64,000 nt of DNA from Spinacia oleracea (Eukaryota > Streptophyta > Magnoliopsida > Caryophyllales > Amaranthaceae): contig NC_079487.1 of the NCBI RefSeq assembly GCF_020520425.1, positions 131,338,385 to 131,402,384 on the forward strand. The letters run 5' to 3'. Made by a program: the position numbers and the translations under genes. Shown one piece after another: positions 23,007 to 43,430 of this stretch. Numbering within the stretch: the stretch's first letter is position 1; every line of letters starts with the position of its first letter. A model generated the notes under the pieces. The model worked only from the letters and a program-made list of their open reading frames with translations. It had not been told where the DNA came from and did not search any database.

Positions 23007-25467
23007 CTTGATGAGGCCTTCAACTCTGCACTTGTGTAGACTTTTTTTTGATGAAAATGCAGTTTTGCTCTTTTCTTTTCTCAGGTACTTCAATATGGCA
23101 AGTAACTTGACAAAACTTTACAATAAGAAATCCTGATTAAAATCCGCCATAAAATTTTAGGGTCTTGAACAGGATTTTGGACCTGAAACCTGAAATAACC
23201 CGGAAAAAAACAACTAAATAGTGGGTTGACCCAAAACCGACCTATACTAAACCCAAATACACTAAACCCGAATCCAACATGATCAGCCAATCAAAGAGGC
23301 TTAGGTGAAAGTCAATGGTTTTAAAAATTTTGTTTACAGCATTTCAACAAAATCAAAAATTAAATTAAATTAAATTAAATACATTTGTAGATTAGCATGA
23401 GAAAATATAAGGGTTCCTATAGGCATGTCATATGTGTGTATGATCTAATTACGACTTATGTACAGAGAAACTGAATGTAAAACAGGAATATAAAGAAGAA
23501 GAAAAATTTGCAGAAGATGAAATCACCTGAAACGAAGAGCAGAACCCGATCAAGGAAGAGAAGTAGGACGAATTCAGATGAACAACAAATCGACAAAGAA
23601 TATCCAAACAAAAAACAAATCAAAAAATCTATACAGGACGTTGAATTTGTGCAAAAATGATGAACATTGTTTCTGTTGTAAGGGATAAACAACTAACAAC
23701 AGAAACAAGACCCTTTCTTTTTTAGCTAACTTTGCATGCCAGGCACGTAACTATCTACTTCTCTTCCTTTTCAAGTCAAGAGGAACCAATTAAACTCCAC
23801 ACTATTTTTTTTCATGAAAAAAACAATGAATATCAATTATGTTACATGGACCATGTCACATTATTATTATTAACTTTTTTTTATATTATTGTTACAATTA
23901 TTATTTTTTAAGTGGTATGAATTGGTATAGCAAGATCACTAAATTCTAATTTAGATATGGGTCCCTTTCAGGTAAAATTCTCTTTCAGAAAGAGGAGATG
24001 AAGCTATAAGAATTGGTAAGGAGTCCTGAGAAAAAACAGATATGTATATTTGATCTTTTTTAGTCACTTAAACATGATATAGAAAATGATGTTAGATCTT
24101 AAAACATACATATATCGTAATATCGAGAGAGTATTTACCATTCAATTGATTGTGCATGTTATGCCTTGCAAGACGAAGTCAATTTTCCAACCAATGTACG
24201 TGCTCACATGGTACGCGTATAAGAAGAAATACTTATAGTTGAACAATGCACGAGGTATGTATAACCGGTCCTACATGAAGAATGGTTGCTTATATCCAAA
24301 TTACCAAATATCTAATAAAAGTATAATATATGGTGGCATGAAGCATCCAAGTATGAAGTCCAACTTTATGCAAGAATGTATCAAACGTGTGACACATGAA
24401 CATGTTTGAAAAGGTCTTTTAATTAAGTAAAAGGTTACTAATAGGTCAATTTATTCAAATAATTAGCTATCAAACATGTTTTCCACTCATGCTTTCAGGG
24501 CACTTAATTCAAGTACATTCCTGGATTATTGGACCCCATTTGACAAAATTTCTATTCCATGAGAAACATTTATTAGTACCCGACTACCGTTAATGTTTAT
24601 AATATTTATAAATAACACCAAATAATATTTTAGAAATATTTAACATTCATGTACTTCATACTGAATAATATAAATTTACAATATTTATATAAAATGTCAC
24701 TTACGCATTGCATGCTTAAACACATTAACATAAATGGGGAATGCTTGAAAAGGTATTTCAATTAGGTAAAATAAAAAGTTATCATTATATCAAATTTATT
24801 CAATAATTAACTACTAAACATGTTTTCCATTCATGCTTTTGTATTATGTAGCAAAGGCACTTGATCAACTTATTAGTAAACCAAAAACCTGGTGAATTCA
24901 AGTACATTGTTGAAATATTAGACACCGTTTGACTGGCTTTTTTTTCCATTTAGTACGGATCAATTGAAAATTATACGCTTTCTTATTTGAAATTTTTTGG
25001 ACTATTGAAAACTTATTTCAAGCCTAAAAAAATGTTAAGAATCATAAATTGAACAAAACATTTCTAATGGTAAGCAACAAGAAAACGTACGTACACTGCT
25101 ACTTTACTTTTTACCTACAATACATTATAGCTTGCCAAAAAACATACTAATAAAATTTGTTATGTACATGTCACTTTTTAAGCAGAGCTTGCATTTCTTT
25201 ATCTTTCAAACGTGTAGCTTGTTTGGGCTAACACAACTTGAAAGCTACGGATGAATTATTTATTTTTATTTTTTTGTCTCTAATGGTGAGCTTGTAGTTA
25301 TACTTTTTGAAAATTTGAAAAAAAACAAGAATCAACATCATTCTTACTATAGAAGATAGGGATTTATTATCATCAATCCTCTTCTCCATGCCCATTTAAG
25401 AATAATTACAACAATTAAGAACACAGGGGAGGTGATTTAAGATATAAAAACTAAACATATCAAACAA
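23007..25467. other. Upstream of the DUF936 gene; gene-poor stretch
   Basis: The first few hundred bases should hold the DUF936 leader and promoter. There is an (aaatt)n run near 23357. About 150 bases at 24390-24545 and again at about 24735-24945 are diverged direct copies (see findings). No coding region is seen. Confidence 0.4.
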
Positions 25468-25540
25468 GCCCGTCTAGCTCAGTTGGTAGAGCGCAAGGCT
25501 CTTAACCTTGTGGTCGTGGGTTCGAGCCCCACGGTGGGCG
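25468..25540 (+). tRNA. tRNA-Lys (CTT anticodon)
   Basis: A 73-base cloverleaf. The acceptor stem GCCCGTC pairs with the closing GGTGGGC (with a G-T pair), followed by discriminator G. The A-box is TAGCTCAGTTGG and the B-box GGTTCGAGCCC. The anticodon loop CTCTTAA carries CTT, reading lysine AAG codons. No intron, and CCA is not encoded, as expected for a plant nuclear tRNA gene. Confidence 0.95.
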
Positions 25541-25639
25541 ATTGCATCTTTTTATTTTCTGACAAATCACTTTTTGTTATTATACGCTTTTTTTATTTTT
25601 TGGAATTCTATAAACATTTCCAATAACTGTTTAATGCTA

Positions 25640-25832
25640 GTACGAGGAGTCGGTCCAAAATAATAGGTCATATTTGGCTTCGTTCATCAAAGTGTCATAG
25701 AAGTATTACGCAATGGGTTTTTCCCGAATACGTTTTAAGATCTAACGATTACATAGAATAACGATTCAATAATATGACACTTTGATGGACGAAGCCAAAT
25801 ATGACCTATTATTTTGGACTGACTCCTTGTAC
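25640..25832. mobile_element. Compact fold-back element with 58 bp inverted ends
   Basis: The first about 58 bases (GTACGAGGAGTCGGTCC, then 'aaaataataggtcatatttg', 'gcttcgttcatcaaagtg') recur inverted at the right end with only three or four differences. Total length is 193 bp. It sits 100 bp downstream of the tRNA gene. The ends do not match the Stowaway, hAT or MULE elements elsewhere in the window. Confidence 0.75.
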
Positions 25833-26471
25833 TCATAATGTCCATTACAGCAATGAAAAAAAATAAAATAAAATGGAATTGACATTGAATTAAGCCATGA
25901 TCCCAAATTTTATACATAAGGAGAACTTACAGAAAAAAGGGTTTACATTTTTTACACTTCAAAAGTTGATTATTACACTCCCAACCTCGAGTACACATTT
26001 TTCGATGCTCCTCTCACAAGAATGAATGTAAAGATCAACTTTAGCAGTGCGAAAATCAGTTCCCTCGGGTATTATTCCGGGACTTGAGTCCCGTGAGTAG
26101 ATGCACTGATGTAGTAAAATCTGGGGTTAAAAAATGGAGTGGGATACAATAGACATCAGAAAAGGAAGAAGAAAGAATGCTGTGGGCACTACCAAAAATC
26201 ACAGTATCATTCCGCCAATAGGCAACTGTTCAACCATTACAAATATACAACATATCTTGAAACCAAACTACATTTTGGTATCAAAACCAACAATAGATGC
26301 TGTACCTTAATTCCATTTACCTCAAGATTTCCCGAACTACTTCGTATGTTTTATGCTTCTCATTCTTTACATTCTATCCTCTCTTGAGATGATTCGAACC
26401 ATTGCAACAATCTTCAACCTTCAAGTAATTCTCTATGCTTTGCCTTTAAATGTGTTGATTGTAAAGAATTA

Positions 26472-35526
<9,055 letters not shown>

Positions 35527-37912
35527 TTTCCTCTTTTCAACACAGCAGCACTCACCCTACTGCCCCTTTCAACTTCTAAAATCCTGGCCTCGCAATCATA
35601 CGTAGGTACATTGCACAAAGCAACCCCGGTTATTCAGTGCTTAACATAGATAACTCTACACCTGAATGAGAAATCCCAACTAACCTTCAGCTAAACTCAA
35701 AACAAACTAGTAATTAATCCTATCCCATAATTCCAAATCAATGCCAATATAGTACCAAATTAAAACTTCAGTCAACACTTAATGTAGACTCCAAACAAGT
35801 CCATAACTTAACTTACAAATGTACAATCAAAAATTCAATTTAAAGCTAAATTCACATCAAATCAATCGAGCAGTACTTGAAACACAGTTAAAAACCCCAT
35901 TTAATTAACAAAAATAGATCCCAATCCCAAAATCAAAAATTGCAAATGCACCAACAAAATTTGGAATTTCAAGTGCTCCTGGATCTGATTCAAGCAACTA
36001 AAACCCAATCAAACCCAATCGTAATCTGAGCAAAATGAAAAATACCCAGATAGCAAAAGTACAAGAAAAGTTGAAACTTACCAAAAAGATCTTACAGCTA
36101 AGATCTTAAAATATCCAGATTCAGTTCAAATTAGAACACAGCATTTCCTCCACTAAAACACTGAAAACCCCAGTGTTAAAAATGTCAAGCTTTTCTCAAT
36201 CTAAGCTAATCCAAATCTCTATCCACCAATCAATGTTTATGTGTGCTGCATTAACAGAAGGAGAGAGGAAAAGGAGGTGTTCTTAATTATGTGGGACAAT
36301 TCAAAAAAAACCCTACAAAATGAGGATGGAAAATTGAAAATACTACTATTACAAAAAAAAATACTATTACTACCCACTGATAGTTTATGCTTTACTCCTT
36401 TCTCAAAGTGATCCCCCACACCAAAACACCTCCTTCTTGCTTTCTATGAAGGGTCACTTTCTTTTGCTCTTTCTCTCTCCAACTTTCTCCCTCTAATTAC
36501 AGAAATACATACCCAGAGATTGTTGTTCTTCAACCCAGAGAAAAACAGAGGGGGAATGATGGGAGGAGAGAGAAAGTAAGTGAGCGAGAGGGAGATTGAT
36601 TTTTTGGATTTTGGAATGTGGTTTGTGTGTTGTGCAGAGTGAGAGAGAAAAAAAGGGGAAGGTTTTTGGGTTGTTTCACTTGTTTGTTCAAAAATTGAAA
36701 TGGGTTTGACTATGCTAATTTTATGCTAATTGCTGATTATTACTTTTTGATTATCCACTAAGATTTTTTTACTCAGAGATTACCCAGATTTCTGACTTCT
36801 CAGTTCTAGATCTTTATCATTACACATTTACACCCACTGTTGAGAAGTACAAATTTTGTGGATTTTGAGTAAATGCTTTAAAAATGTTCCTTTTGTGCTA
36901 TAGAGGGGTTTATACTTTATCATGACTTCGTCAGATTAACTTGATGTGCTCATTCAACTAACCTACTTCATAACATGTGTATAAGCTAATTTAAAGAGGT
37001 CTTAAAGTTACATGATTGAAATTCAAACTGAGTTATTCTCACTCGAGTATATAAAGTCGGTCCAAAACAACTTATTTTCCAACCTCAAAGTAGAACGAAG
37101 TACCAACAAATTTCAAATAGTCATTACCTATATGAATTTGGCCTAGTAGTAAAGATATTACCTTGTAGGTTCAATTCCTACTCGAGGCACTCTGAAAATG
37201 AAAATCATTAGTCCTCATCCGTTATCAAAAGGCCTATCCAGCAAGACGCCAACCCAAACAAAGTTTATTCATGTGAGATTTTGGCCACGCAATTCTTCAT
37301 ACCTAAAAAATAAATAATTCAAATAGCCAACTTTACTTTTTAATATTTACTACAAAATAATTATTTCCCTTTTATAATTAAATTCAAGTATATGTACAAA
37401 TTATGGGCATTGTCTAATTAGATATTTAGATCCAAACTAACAAGTTAAAACTTGAATATGCTTGTTTGGACTTCGTTGAAAATTAGATTTCGACTCATAT
37501 TCTTAAAATGAATTTATTCAAATTGGATTATATACTATTTGAATTTCAAGCCGAAATCAAAAGTAAACAAATTCTGAGTAAACTCCTGATTGCATTTAGC
37601 ACATTTCCATTAACAGGATCTCAAACTCCTTAATTTTTAACACTCATTTGGAATAATGTTTTGGATTAAGCCCATATACTTCGTATTGCTATACCAAGTT
37701 AGCTATATATATACGTAATATGTATAACGTACGTACTACGAGTACGTTGTAAATAATAAGATACGGAGTATTTAAAACATTTACTCAAACCATCTAGAAC
37801 GGAGTTTTTTTATTAATAATTTTTGTATACAATTAGGGAAATGGTTCATCATACGTCTGGCATAATTTTGACTCTACCTCGTCTCCAAACAATTACGTTT
37901 ATACTTTGTTTC
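35527..37912. other. 5' leader and promoter of the CIP7-like gene, then intergenic DNA
   Basis: Directly upstream of the start codon the minus strand is rich in C/T and A/G tracts (36400-36660), typical of a plant leader and core promoter. A spliced leader is likely but cannot be placed. At about 37140-37185 there is a tRNA-like A-box TGGCCTAGTAG and B-box GGTTCAATTCC, as in the head of a tRNA-derived SINE (see findings). Confidence 0.4.
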
Positions 37913-38295
37913 TGATGAAATCGAACAAACAATGTGAACAAAGCTTGAGCAATACACAAACAATGGAGCTCATCAACTGTAAACTGAGTTGATGAGGAGA
38001 GAATAATTCTTTTATTACTAACTTGCTTAGAGTACAAGCTGATATTATGAAACGTAGTAAATAGAATAATGCTAAGGATAAAACTTATATAGTAGGAGCA
38101 ATGATGTGCTGTCTCAACCAATCAGAAGAGAGGAGCTTGCTGACAACCAATCAGATATCAACTCACTAACAAACAAACTGCCATGTCAGCATGTCAGTTA
38201 TGGAATTCAGTTACAAGAGGAATCATCCTGTGTGTGCGTATGCATGACTGCTACTGTGTGGCATCTCTGGTGCAACTATGTCATGCTGTCCAACA
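37913..38295 (-). repeat. 3' LTR of the Copia element
   Basis: 383 bp, TGATGAAATCG ... CTGTCCAACA. Matches the copy at 43048-43430. The pol frame runs 73 bases into it before its stop at 38223. Confidence 0.95.
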
Positions 38296-41200
38296 CCCCC
38301 CCTCAAGCTAGGGGTGACAGAGGAAAGTCCTAGCTTGGACAATAAATCATTGAACTGAGGAGAGGGTAAAGCTTTGGTGAACACATCTGCAAGTTGTGAA
38401 TGTGTAGGCAAATAAGTTAGTTGAATCAAACCTTCCAAAACCTTATCCCTTGTGAAATGGCAATCGATTTCAATGTGTTTAGTTCTCTCATGAAAAACTG
38501 GATTCTTGCCTATGTAAATTGCTGATTGATTGTCACAATGTAAAGTCACTGGTTTCAAGTTGGTGACACCAATCTCCTCTAGGAGCCTAACCAACCAAGT
38601 AACCTCTGAAGCAGCTGCAGCCATGGCCCTGTACTCAGCTTCAGAGGAGCTTTTAGAAACTGTTCCTTGCTTCTTTGATTTCCATGAAACTGGTGAGTTA
38701 CCAAACAATAACACATATCCAGTGACAGATTTTCTGGTGTTGGGGCAAGCAGCCCAATCACTATCAGAAAAGGCTTGCAATGTGAGAGAATTTGTAGCTC
38801 TAAGAAGGATACCTTGTCCTGCAGTATGAGCAACATACCTAAGAACATGATGCAGAGCTGAAACATGAGGAATTCTTGGTAGGTGCATAAACTGACTTAG
38901 AAGTTGAACAGCAAAACACAGATCTGGTCTGGTGTGAGTGAGGAAATTCAGCTTGCCAACCAATGTTCTGTAGTGTTCTGGCTTCTCATAAGGCATCCCC
39001 TCATCTGAAAACAACTTAGTATTGAGAGAGAGAGGTGTTGCTGCAGTTTTGTGAAGATCAAAATCACAATCTGTCAGGAGTGATTTAGTGAACTTTTTCT
39101 GTGTAAGCACAACACCTTCTGGTAAGTATCCAACCTCAATGCCAAGGAAAAAACTCATGATTCCCAAATCTTTAATGCTAAACACATCATCCAAATGTTT
39201 CTTGAGAGCTGTAATGGTAGGTAGATGATCTCCTGTAAGCAAAATGTCATCCACATACACAGCAGCTAAAGTGATGTGAGTGTCAGTTTTCTTAATGAAT
39301 AAAGAATAGTCATTCTTTGACTGTATGAAACCCAGAAGATGTAGTTCACCATGGAGCTTGGCAAACCACTGCCTGGAAGCTTGTTTGAGTCCATATAAGG
39401 ATTTTTTTAGTTTGCAAACTTGATTATCAGGATTTGGAATTCCTTCAGGCATTTTCATGTAAACTTCCTCATGGAGATCCCCATGTAGGAATGCATTGTT
39501 TACATCTAGCTGGTAGATTGTCCATTTCATGCTTGCTGCATAAGCAATAATACATCTCACAGTGGACATCTTAACTACAGGAGAAAAAGTCTCTTCATAG
39601 TCAATGCCAAACTTCTGTGTAAAACCTTGAGCTACCAATCTGGCTTTACATCTTTCAAGAGAACCATCAGCTTTAAGTTTAACCTTGAACACCCATTTGC
39701 AGCCAATAGGTTTCTTTCCAGCTGGTAGTGCAACCACTTCCCATGTGTCATTGTGCAACAAGGCTTGAATCTCCTTTTCCATGGCTTGAACCCATTCTGG
39801 TTTCTGAACAGCCTCCTTATAACTTCTAGGTTCAGTCATATTTTCAAGCAGAACAACCATGGCATGATGACTATCTGGAAGATTCTTGTAAGAAACAAGA
39901 TTGCACCAATGTGTAGATGTGTAACAATGGTAGTTGTCCAAATAGGAAGGTGGTTTGTGAGTTCTACTAGATGTTCTAGGGAGTTGGGATGAGATTGGTG
40001 GTGTAACAACAGAACTGGTAATAGAAGAAACAGAAGAAGAGAGAAGAGAAGAATCAGGTGGAGAATTAGATTGAGAGAAAGGTGTGAAAGGAGTGGAAGA
40101 AGAAGAAGAAGTTTCAGGAGAAGATGCAGATGTAGATGTTTGTGAAGGTGTGAAAGGAAGAATAGTGTTTGGGTCTGGTTGCAAAGGTGTATGAACTGGT
40201 AGGAAAAGATAAGAAGGAAAAGAAGAAGAATCTGGTGGAATTTCAGTGAGGAGATTGTTAGAATGATGAAATGGAAAGTGAGTTTCATGGAAAACAACAT
40301 CTCTTGATACACTTATTTTTCCTGTTTTGGGATCCAGGACTTTGTAACCTTTCTGTGAGGGAGAATATCCAATGAAAACACAAGCTGTAGCTCTTGGATC
40401 AAACTTGGTTCTATGTGCTTTTGAGGTTGAAACATACACCAAACAACCAAAAGATCTCAAGTGTTCATAAAGGGGTTTGTGTCCATGAAGTTTCTCATAG
40501 GGAGTAAGGTTACCAATACTTTTTAATGGCATTCTATTGATGAGATATGTGGCACACAGTACACATTCTCCCCAATACTTCATAGGCAGCTTAGACTGAA
40601 AGTGTAGAGACCTTGCAGTTTCAAGTAAATGTCTGTGTTTCCTCTCAACAACCCCATTTTGTTGAGGAGTACCACTGCAACTAGTCTGTTGAACTATTCC
40701 CTTTTGTAGCAGAACTTGTTTCATATCCCCTTCACACAGTTCCAAAGCATTGTCTGATCTAATACACAATACTTTTGAACTAAATTGTGTTTCAACCATA
40801 TTCAGAAAAGAAATAATCACAGAAACTGCATCTGATTTAGATTTCAACAAGTGAGTCCAAGTTGTTCTTGTAAAATCATCCACTATAGTAAGAAACATGG
40901 TACAACCAGTGTGAGTTTTGTGTTTATATGGACCCCAGGTGTCTAAATGGATCATCTGAAACATCTTAGTACTCTTTATGCTACTGACTGGAAATGAACT
41001 TCTAGGTTGTTTAGCTACAGGACATATTTGGCATATGCTATCATGTGCCAAAGGTGCTGCTAGACTATCAATCACCATCTTTATTTTATGATAGGGAACA
41101 TGTCCAAGTCTCATATGCCAAAGTTGTGCAGCAGCAGTGTTATTGTTGGAAGCTTTGAGGCAAGCAGCTGAAGAATCTTCATTCACTTGTAGCTTGTTGT

Positions 41201-41684
41201 CATCCACACTGTATAGACCTGATCTGACACTACCAAGAACCTGTGGCCCTTTCATTGAATGGCCCTGAACATAGCATTTATCAGCTGTGAATGAGACTGT
41301 ACAACTCTGATCTTTGCATAATTTATTGATGGATAACAGGTTGTAATGAAAATCAGGAACATGTAAGACTCCTTTTAACTGAATATGACAATTTAAAGTG
41401 ACTGTTCCCTTATGATGCACTGCCACTTTTCTTCCATCAGGAATAGTAATGAACTCATTATCATCAAGTATAGCTTCATAAGTGTCAAACATGTTCAAGC
41501 TAGCACACATGTGATCTGATGCTCCACTATCCAATAGCCAACTAGATTTTGAACAGGTAAGAAAACAATATGTATTACCTGCCATGAAGGCATGACCTGC
41601 AGTATCTCCTTCCTCATTATGGTGTTCTGCTGCACTTGTCTTATCATTTTGTTGTTTGTTCAGAAGGCTCAACAGTTGAGTGCA
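38223..41684 (-). CDS. Copia pol: protease, integrase, reverse transcriptase, RNase H
   Basis: An open frame of about 1150 codons, same frame as gag and separated from it only by a TAA. In order: aspartic protease DSGAS (WLLDSGASDHMC); GAG-pre-integrase block (AQLWHMRLGHV); integrase core with the catalytic acids in HLDTWGPY, RSDNALE and QQNGVVERKHR; reverse transcriptase with LDVNNAFLHGDL and the catalytic YVDDILL; RNase H with DSDWAACPNTRKS and SSSEAEYRA; ending in a tail (HSQLADVFTKALP) typical of Copia. No internal frameshift is seen. There is no obvious start codon at the beginning of the frame, as expected if gag and pol were one polyprotein. Confidence 0.95.
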   Translation of the reverse strand, partial: CTQLLSLLNKQQNDKTSAAEHHNEEGDTAGHAFMAGNTYCFLTCSKSSWLLDSGASDHMCASLNMFDTYEAILDDNEFITIPDGRKVAVHHKGTVTLNCHIQLKGVLHVPDFHYNLLSINKLCKDQSCTVSFTADKCYVQGHSMKGPQVLGSVRSGLYSVDDNKLQVNEDSSAACLKASNNNTAAAQLWHMRLGHVPYHKIKMVIDSLAAPLAHDSICQICPVAKQPRSSFPVSSIKSTKMFQMIHLDTWGPYKHKTHTGCTMFLTIVDDFTRTTWTHLLKSKSDAVSVIISFLNMVETQFSSKVLCIRSDNALELCEGDMKQVLLQKGIVQQTSCSGTPQQNGVVERKHRHLLETARSLHFQSKLPMKYWGECVLCATYLINRMPLKSIGNLTPYEKLHGHKPLYEHLRSFGCLVYVSTSKAHRTKFDPRATACVFIGYSPSQKGYKVLDPKTGKISVSRDVVFHETHFPFHHSNNLLTEIPPDSSSFPSYLFLPVHTPLQPDPNTILPFTPSQTSTSASSPETSSSSSTPFTPFSQSNSPPDSSLLSSSVSSITSSVVTPPISSQLPRTSSRTHKPPSYLDNYHCYTSTHWCNLVSYKNLPDSHHAMVVLLENMTEPRSYKEAVQKPEWVQAMEKEIQALLHNDTWEVVALPAGKKPIGCKWVFKVKLKADGSLERCKARLVAQGFTQKFGIDYEETFSPVVKMSTVRCIIAYAASMKWTIYQLDVNNAFLHGDLHEEVYMKMPEGIPNPDNQVCKLKKSLYGLKQASRQWFAKLHGELHLLGFIQSKNDYSLFIKKTDTHITLAAVYVDDILLTGDHLPTITALKKHLDDVFSIKDLGIMSFFLGIEVGYLPEGVVLTQKKFTKSLLTDCDFDLHKTAATPLSLNTKLFSDEGMPYEKPEHYRTLVGKLNFLTHTRPDLCFAVQLLSQFMHLPRIPHVSALHHVLRYVAHTAGQGILLRATNSLTLQAFSDSDWAACPNTRKSVTGYVLLFGNSPVSWKSKKQGTVSKSSSEAEYRAMAAAASEVTWLVRLLEEIGVTNLKPVTLHCDNQSAIYIGKNPVFHERTKHIEIDCHFTRDKVLEGLIQLTYLPTHSQLADVFTKALPSPQFNDLLSKLGLSSVTPSLRGGVGQHDIVAPEMPHSSSHAYAHTG
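38296..38306 (-). other. Polypurine tract of the Copia element
   Basis: On the minus strand a run GAGGGGGGG lies directly before the 3' LTR, where plus-strand DNA synthesis is primed. Confidence 0.8.
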
Positions 41685-42779
41685 TTATTCTGCAGTGAGA
41701 AAACCAGGTTGAGTCTGTGAGTGTTCTTTTTCTGCAGTAGTATAGTGTTGCTGCTGATATTCCATCAGATCTTCATCTGTATAGCCTTCATCTGTGTAAG
41801 CAGCTCCTGCAACTCTTTTATCAGACTTAAAACCAGTGAAACCAGGTGGAAAACCATGCAATTTAAAACATCTTTCAGTGCTATGACCATTGACTTTACA
41901 ATGATCACAGAAATAGATGGATGGCTTCTTATATGTTGTTGGCTTACTCCCAGCAGCCACACCATTATACTGATAGTTGTTCTTGTAGTATGGTTGACTC
42001 TTGTAAGAGTTGTATCCACCTCTATTCTGATTGTCATTGTATCTCCTTCTGTCTGCTCCAAAAGCATGACTCTCATGATGTGGTGCAGGTGCGCCAATCT
42101 CTCTTTGCTTTTCTTCTTGTGCCAGCATTCTGTAAGCATGAGATATTGTAGGTAAAGGTTGCATCATCAAGAGACTTCCTCTGGTTGTAGCCAGATGTTC
42201 CCCCAATTTCATGAGAAATTGCATCAACCTTTGATCCTGTTGCATCTTAACAATCCTCTGAGTCAGATTACAAGTACACTGATTACAGGTACAAGTTGGC
42301 AATGGATTTGCTGCACTTATTTTATCCCATATTGACTTAATTTCTGTGAAGAACTCTGCTACTGTATGACCTCCTTGTGTGATCTCAGCTGATTGTTGTT
42401 CTAATGAGAACAATTGTGGTCCAGATACAAAACCAAATCTCTCCTCTAAATCTAGCCATATCTCTCTAGCAGTATGGTAATACAAAACACTTTTGGCAAT
42501 AGAGCCATCAAGGTTAAACAGCAACCATGATATCATCATATCATTGCATCTCATCCATGCTTGATAAGTAGCATCTGTAGGATCTGGCCTTGTTAATGTT
42601 CCATTCACAAAACCTAACTTGTTCTTGGATGACATTGAAATCATCATGCTTCTTTTCCAATCTCCATAGCCTTCTCCTTTGAATTTAATCGAGACTAACT
42701 GACTAGCTGTGTTATCAGTTGGATGCAAGTAAAAAGGACTAGCAGGATCCTGATTTGGGGCTAAAATTGGTGTTGCCAT
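41685..42779 (-). CDS. Copia gag
   Basis: 364 residues starting at the first ATG after the primer site. The N-terminal part (SPFYLHPTDNTASQLVS, GDWKRSMMISMSSKNKLGFV) is the Copia gag domain. Near the end lies one zinc knuckle, CDHCKVNGHSTERC (C-x2-C-x4-H-x4-C), for RNA binding. It ends at a TAA (41687-41685) after FLTAE. The reading frame continues beyond the stop into pol. Confidence 0.95.
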   Translation of the reverse strand: MATPILAPNQDPASPFYLHPTDNTASQLVSIKFKGEGYGDWKRSMMISMSSKNKLGFVNGTLTRPDPTDATYQAWMRCNDMMISWLLFNLDGSIAKSVLYYHTAREIWLDLEERFGFVSGPQLFSLEQQSAEITQGGHTVAEFFTEIKSIWDKISAANPLPTCTCNQCTCNLTQRIVKMQQDQRLMQFLMKLGEHLATTRGSLLMMQPLPTISHAYRMLAQEEKQREIGAPAPHHESHAFGADRRRYNDNQNRGGYNSYKSQPYYKNNYQYNGVAAGSKPTTYKKPSIYFCDHCKVNGHSTERCFKLHGFPPGFTGFKSDKRVAGAAYTDEGYTDEDLMEYQQQHYTTAEKEHSQTQPGFLTAE

Positions 42780-43035
42780 TCTATTCTAGATAGAAATGCA
42801 GTAATGCAATAATTTGAGAGAGTAACCAGCAAAAGATTTCAATGAAACTTTCAAGAAGATTTCAGCAGAAACACAGAATTGGCAGAAGAAGTTCCTAATC
42901 AATCAGCAATTAGGAATACAGACAACAAAGAAGAAATGAGGATTAACAGACCTCAAAATCGAAGAACTCAGAATTTTGATTGAATTGTACCAACAGAATA
43001 GGAGAGAAAATCTGATCCAGGATCTTGATTCTACT

Positions 43036-43047
43036 GCTCTGATACCA
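43036..43047 (-). other. Primer binding site of the Copia element
   Basis: On the minus strand TGGTATCAGAGC starts immediately after the 5' LTR. This is complementary to the 3' end of plant initiator methionine tRNA. Confidence 0.9.
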
Positions 43048-43430
43048 TGATGAAATCGAACAAACAATGTGAACAAAGCTTGAGCAATACACAAACAATG
43101 GAGCTCATCAACTGTAAACTGAGTTGATGAGGAGAGAATAATTCTTTTATTACTAACTTGCTTAGAGTACAAGCTGATATTATGAAACGTAGTAAATAGA
43201 ATAATGCTAAGGATAAAACTTATATAGTAGGAGCAATGATGTGCTGTCTCAACCAATCAGAAGAGAGGAGCTTGCTGACAACCAATCAGATATCAACTCA
43301 CTAACAAACAAACTGCCATGTCAGCATGTCAGTTATGGAATTCAGTTACAAGAGGAATCATCCTGTGTGTGCGTATGCATGACTGCTACTGTGTGGCATC
43401 TCTGGTGCAACTATGTCATGCTGTCCAACA
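43048..43430 (-). repeat. 5' LTR of the Copia element
   Basis: 383 bp, apparently identical to the copy at 37913. Flanked by the GTTTC duplication at 43431. Confidence 0.95.

Larger units (their letters stand above)
37913..43430 (-). mobile_element. Full-length Ty1/Copia retrotransposon
   Basis: A 5518 bp element on the minus strand. It has two 383 bp LTRs, beginning TG and ending CA, that appear identical. The 5 bp target duplication GTTTC lies at 37908-37912 and 43431-43435. A tRNA-iMet-type primer site and a polypurine tract sit in the right places. Gag and pol fill the interior in Copia order: protease, integrase, reverse transcriptase, RNase H. Matching LTRs indicate very recent insertion. 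A single stop codon splits gag from pol. Confidence 0.95.

Noticed and set aside
37849-38121. Identical short open frame in both Copia LTRs as a gene
   Set aside because: It is inside the LTR and duplicated only because the LTR is; no known LTR-encoded protein resembles it.
41721-42155. Antisense open frames over Copia gag
   Set aside because: Hydrophobic shadow of gag on the opposite strand without any family motif.
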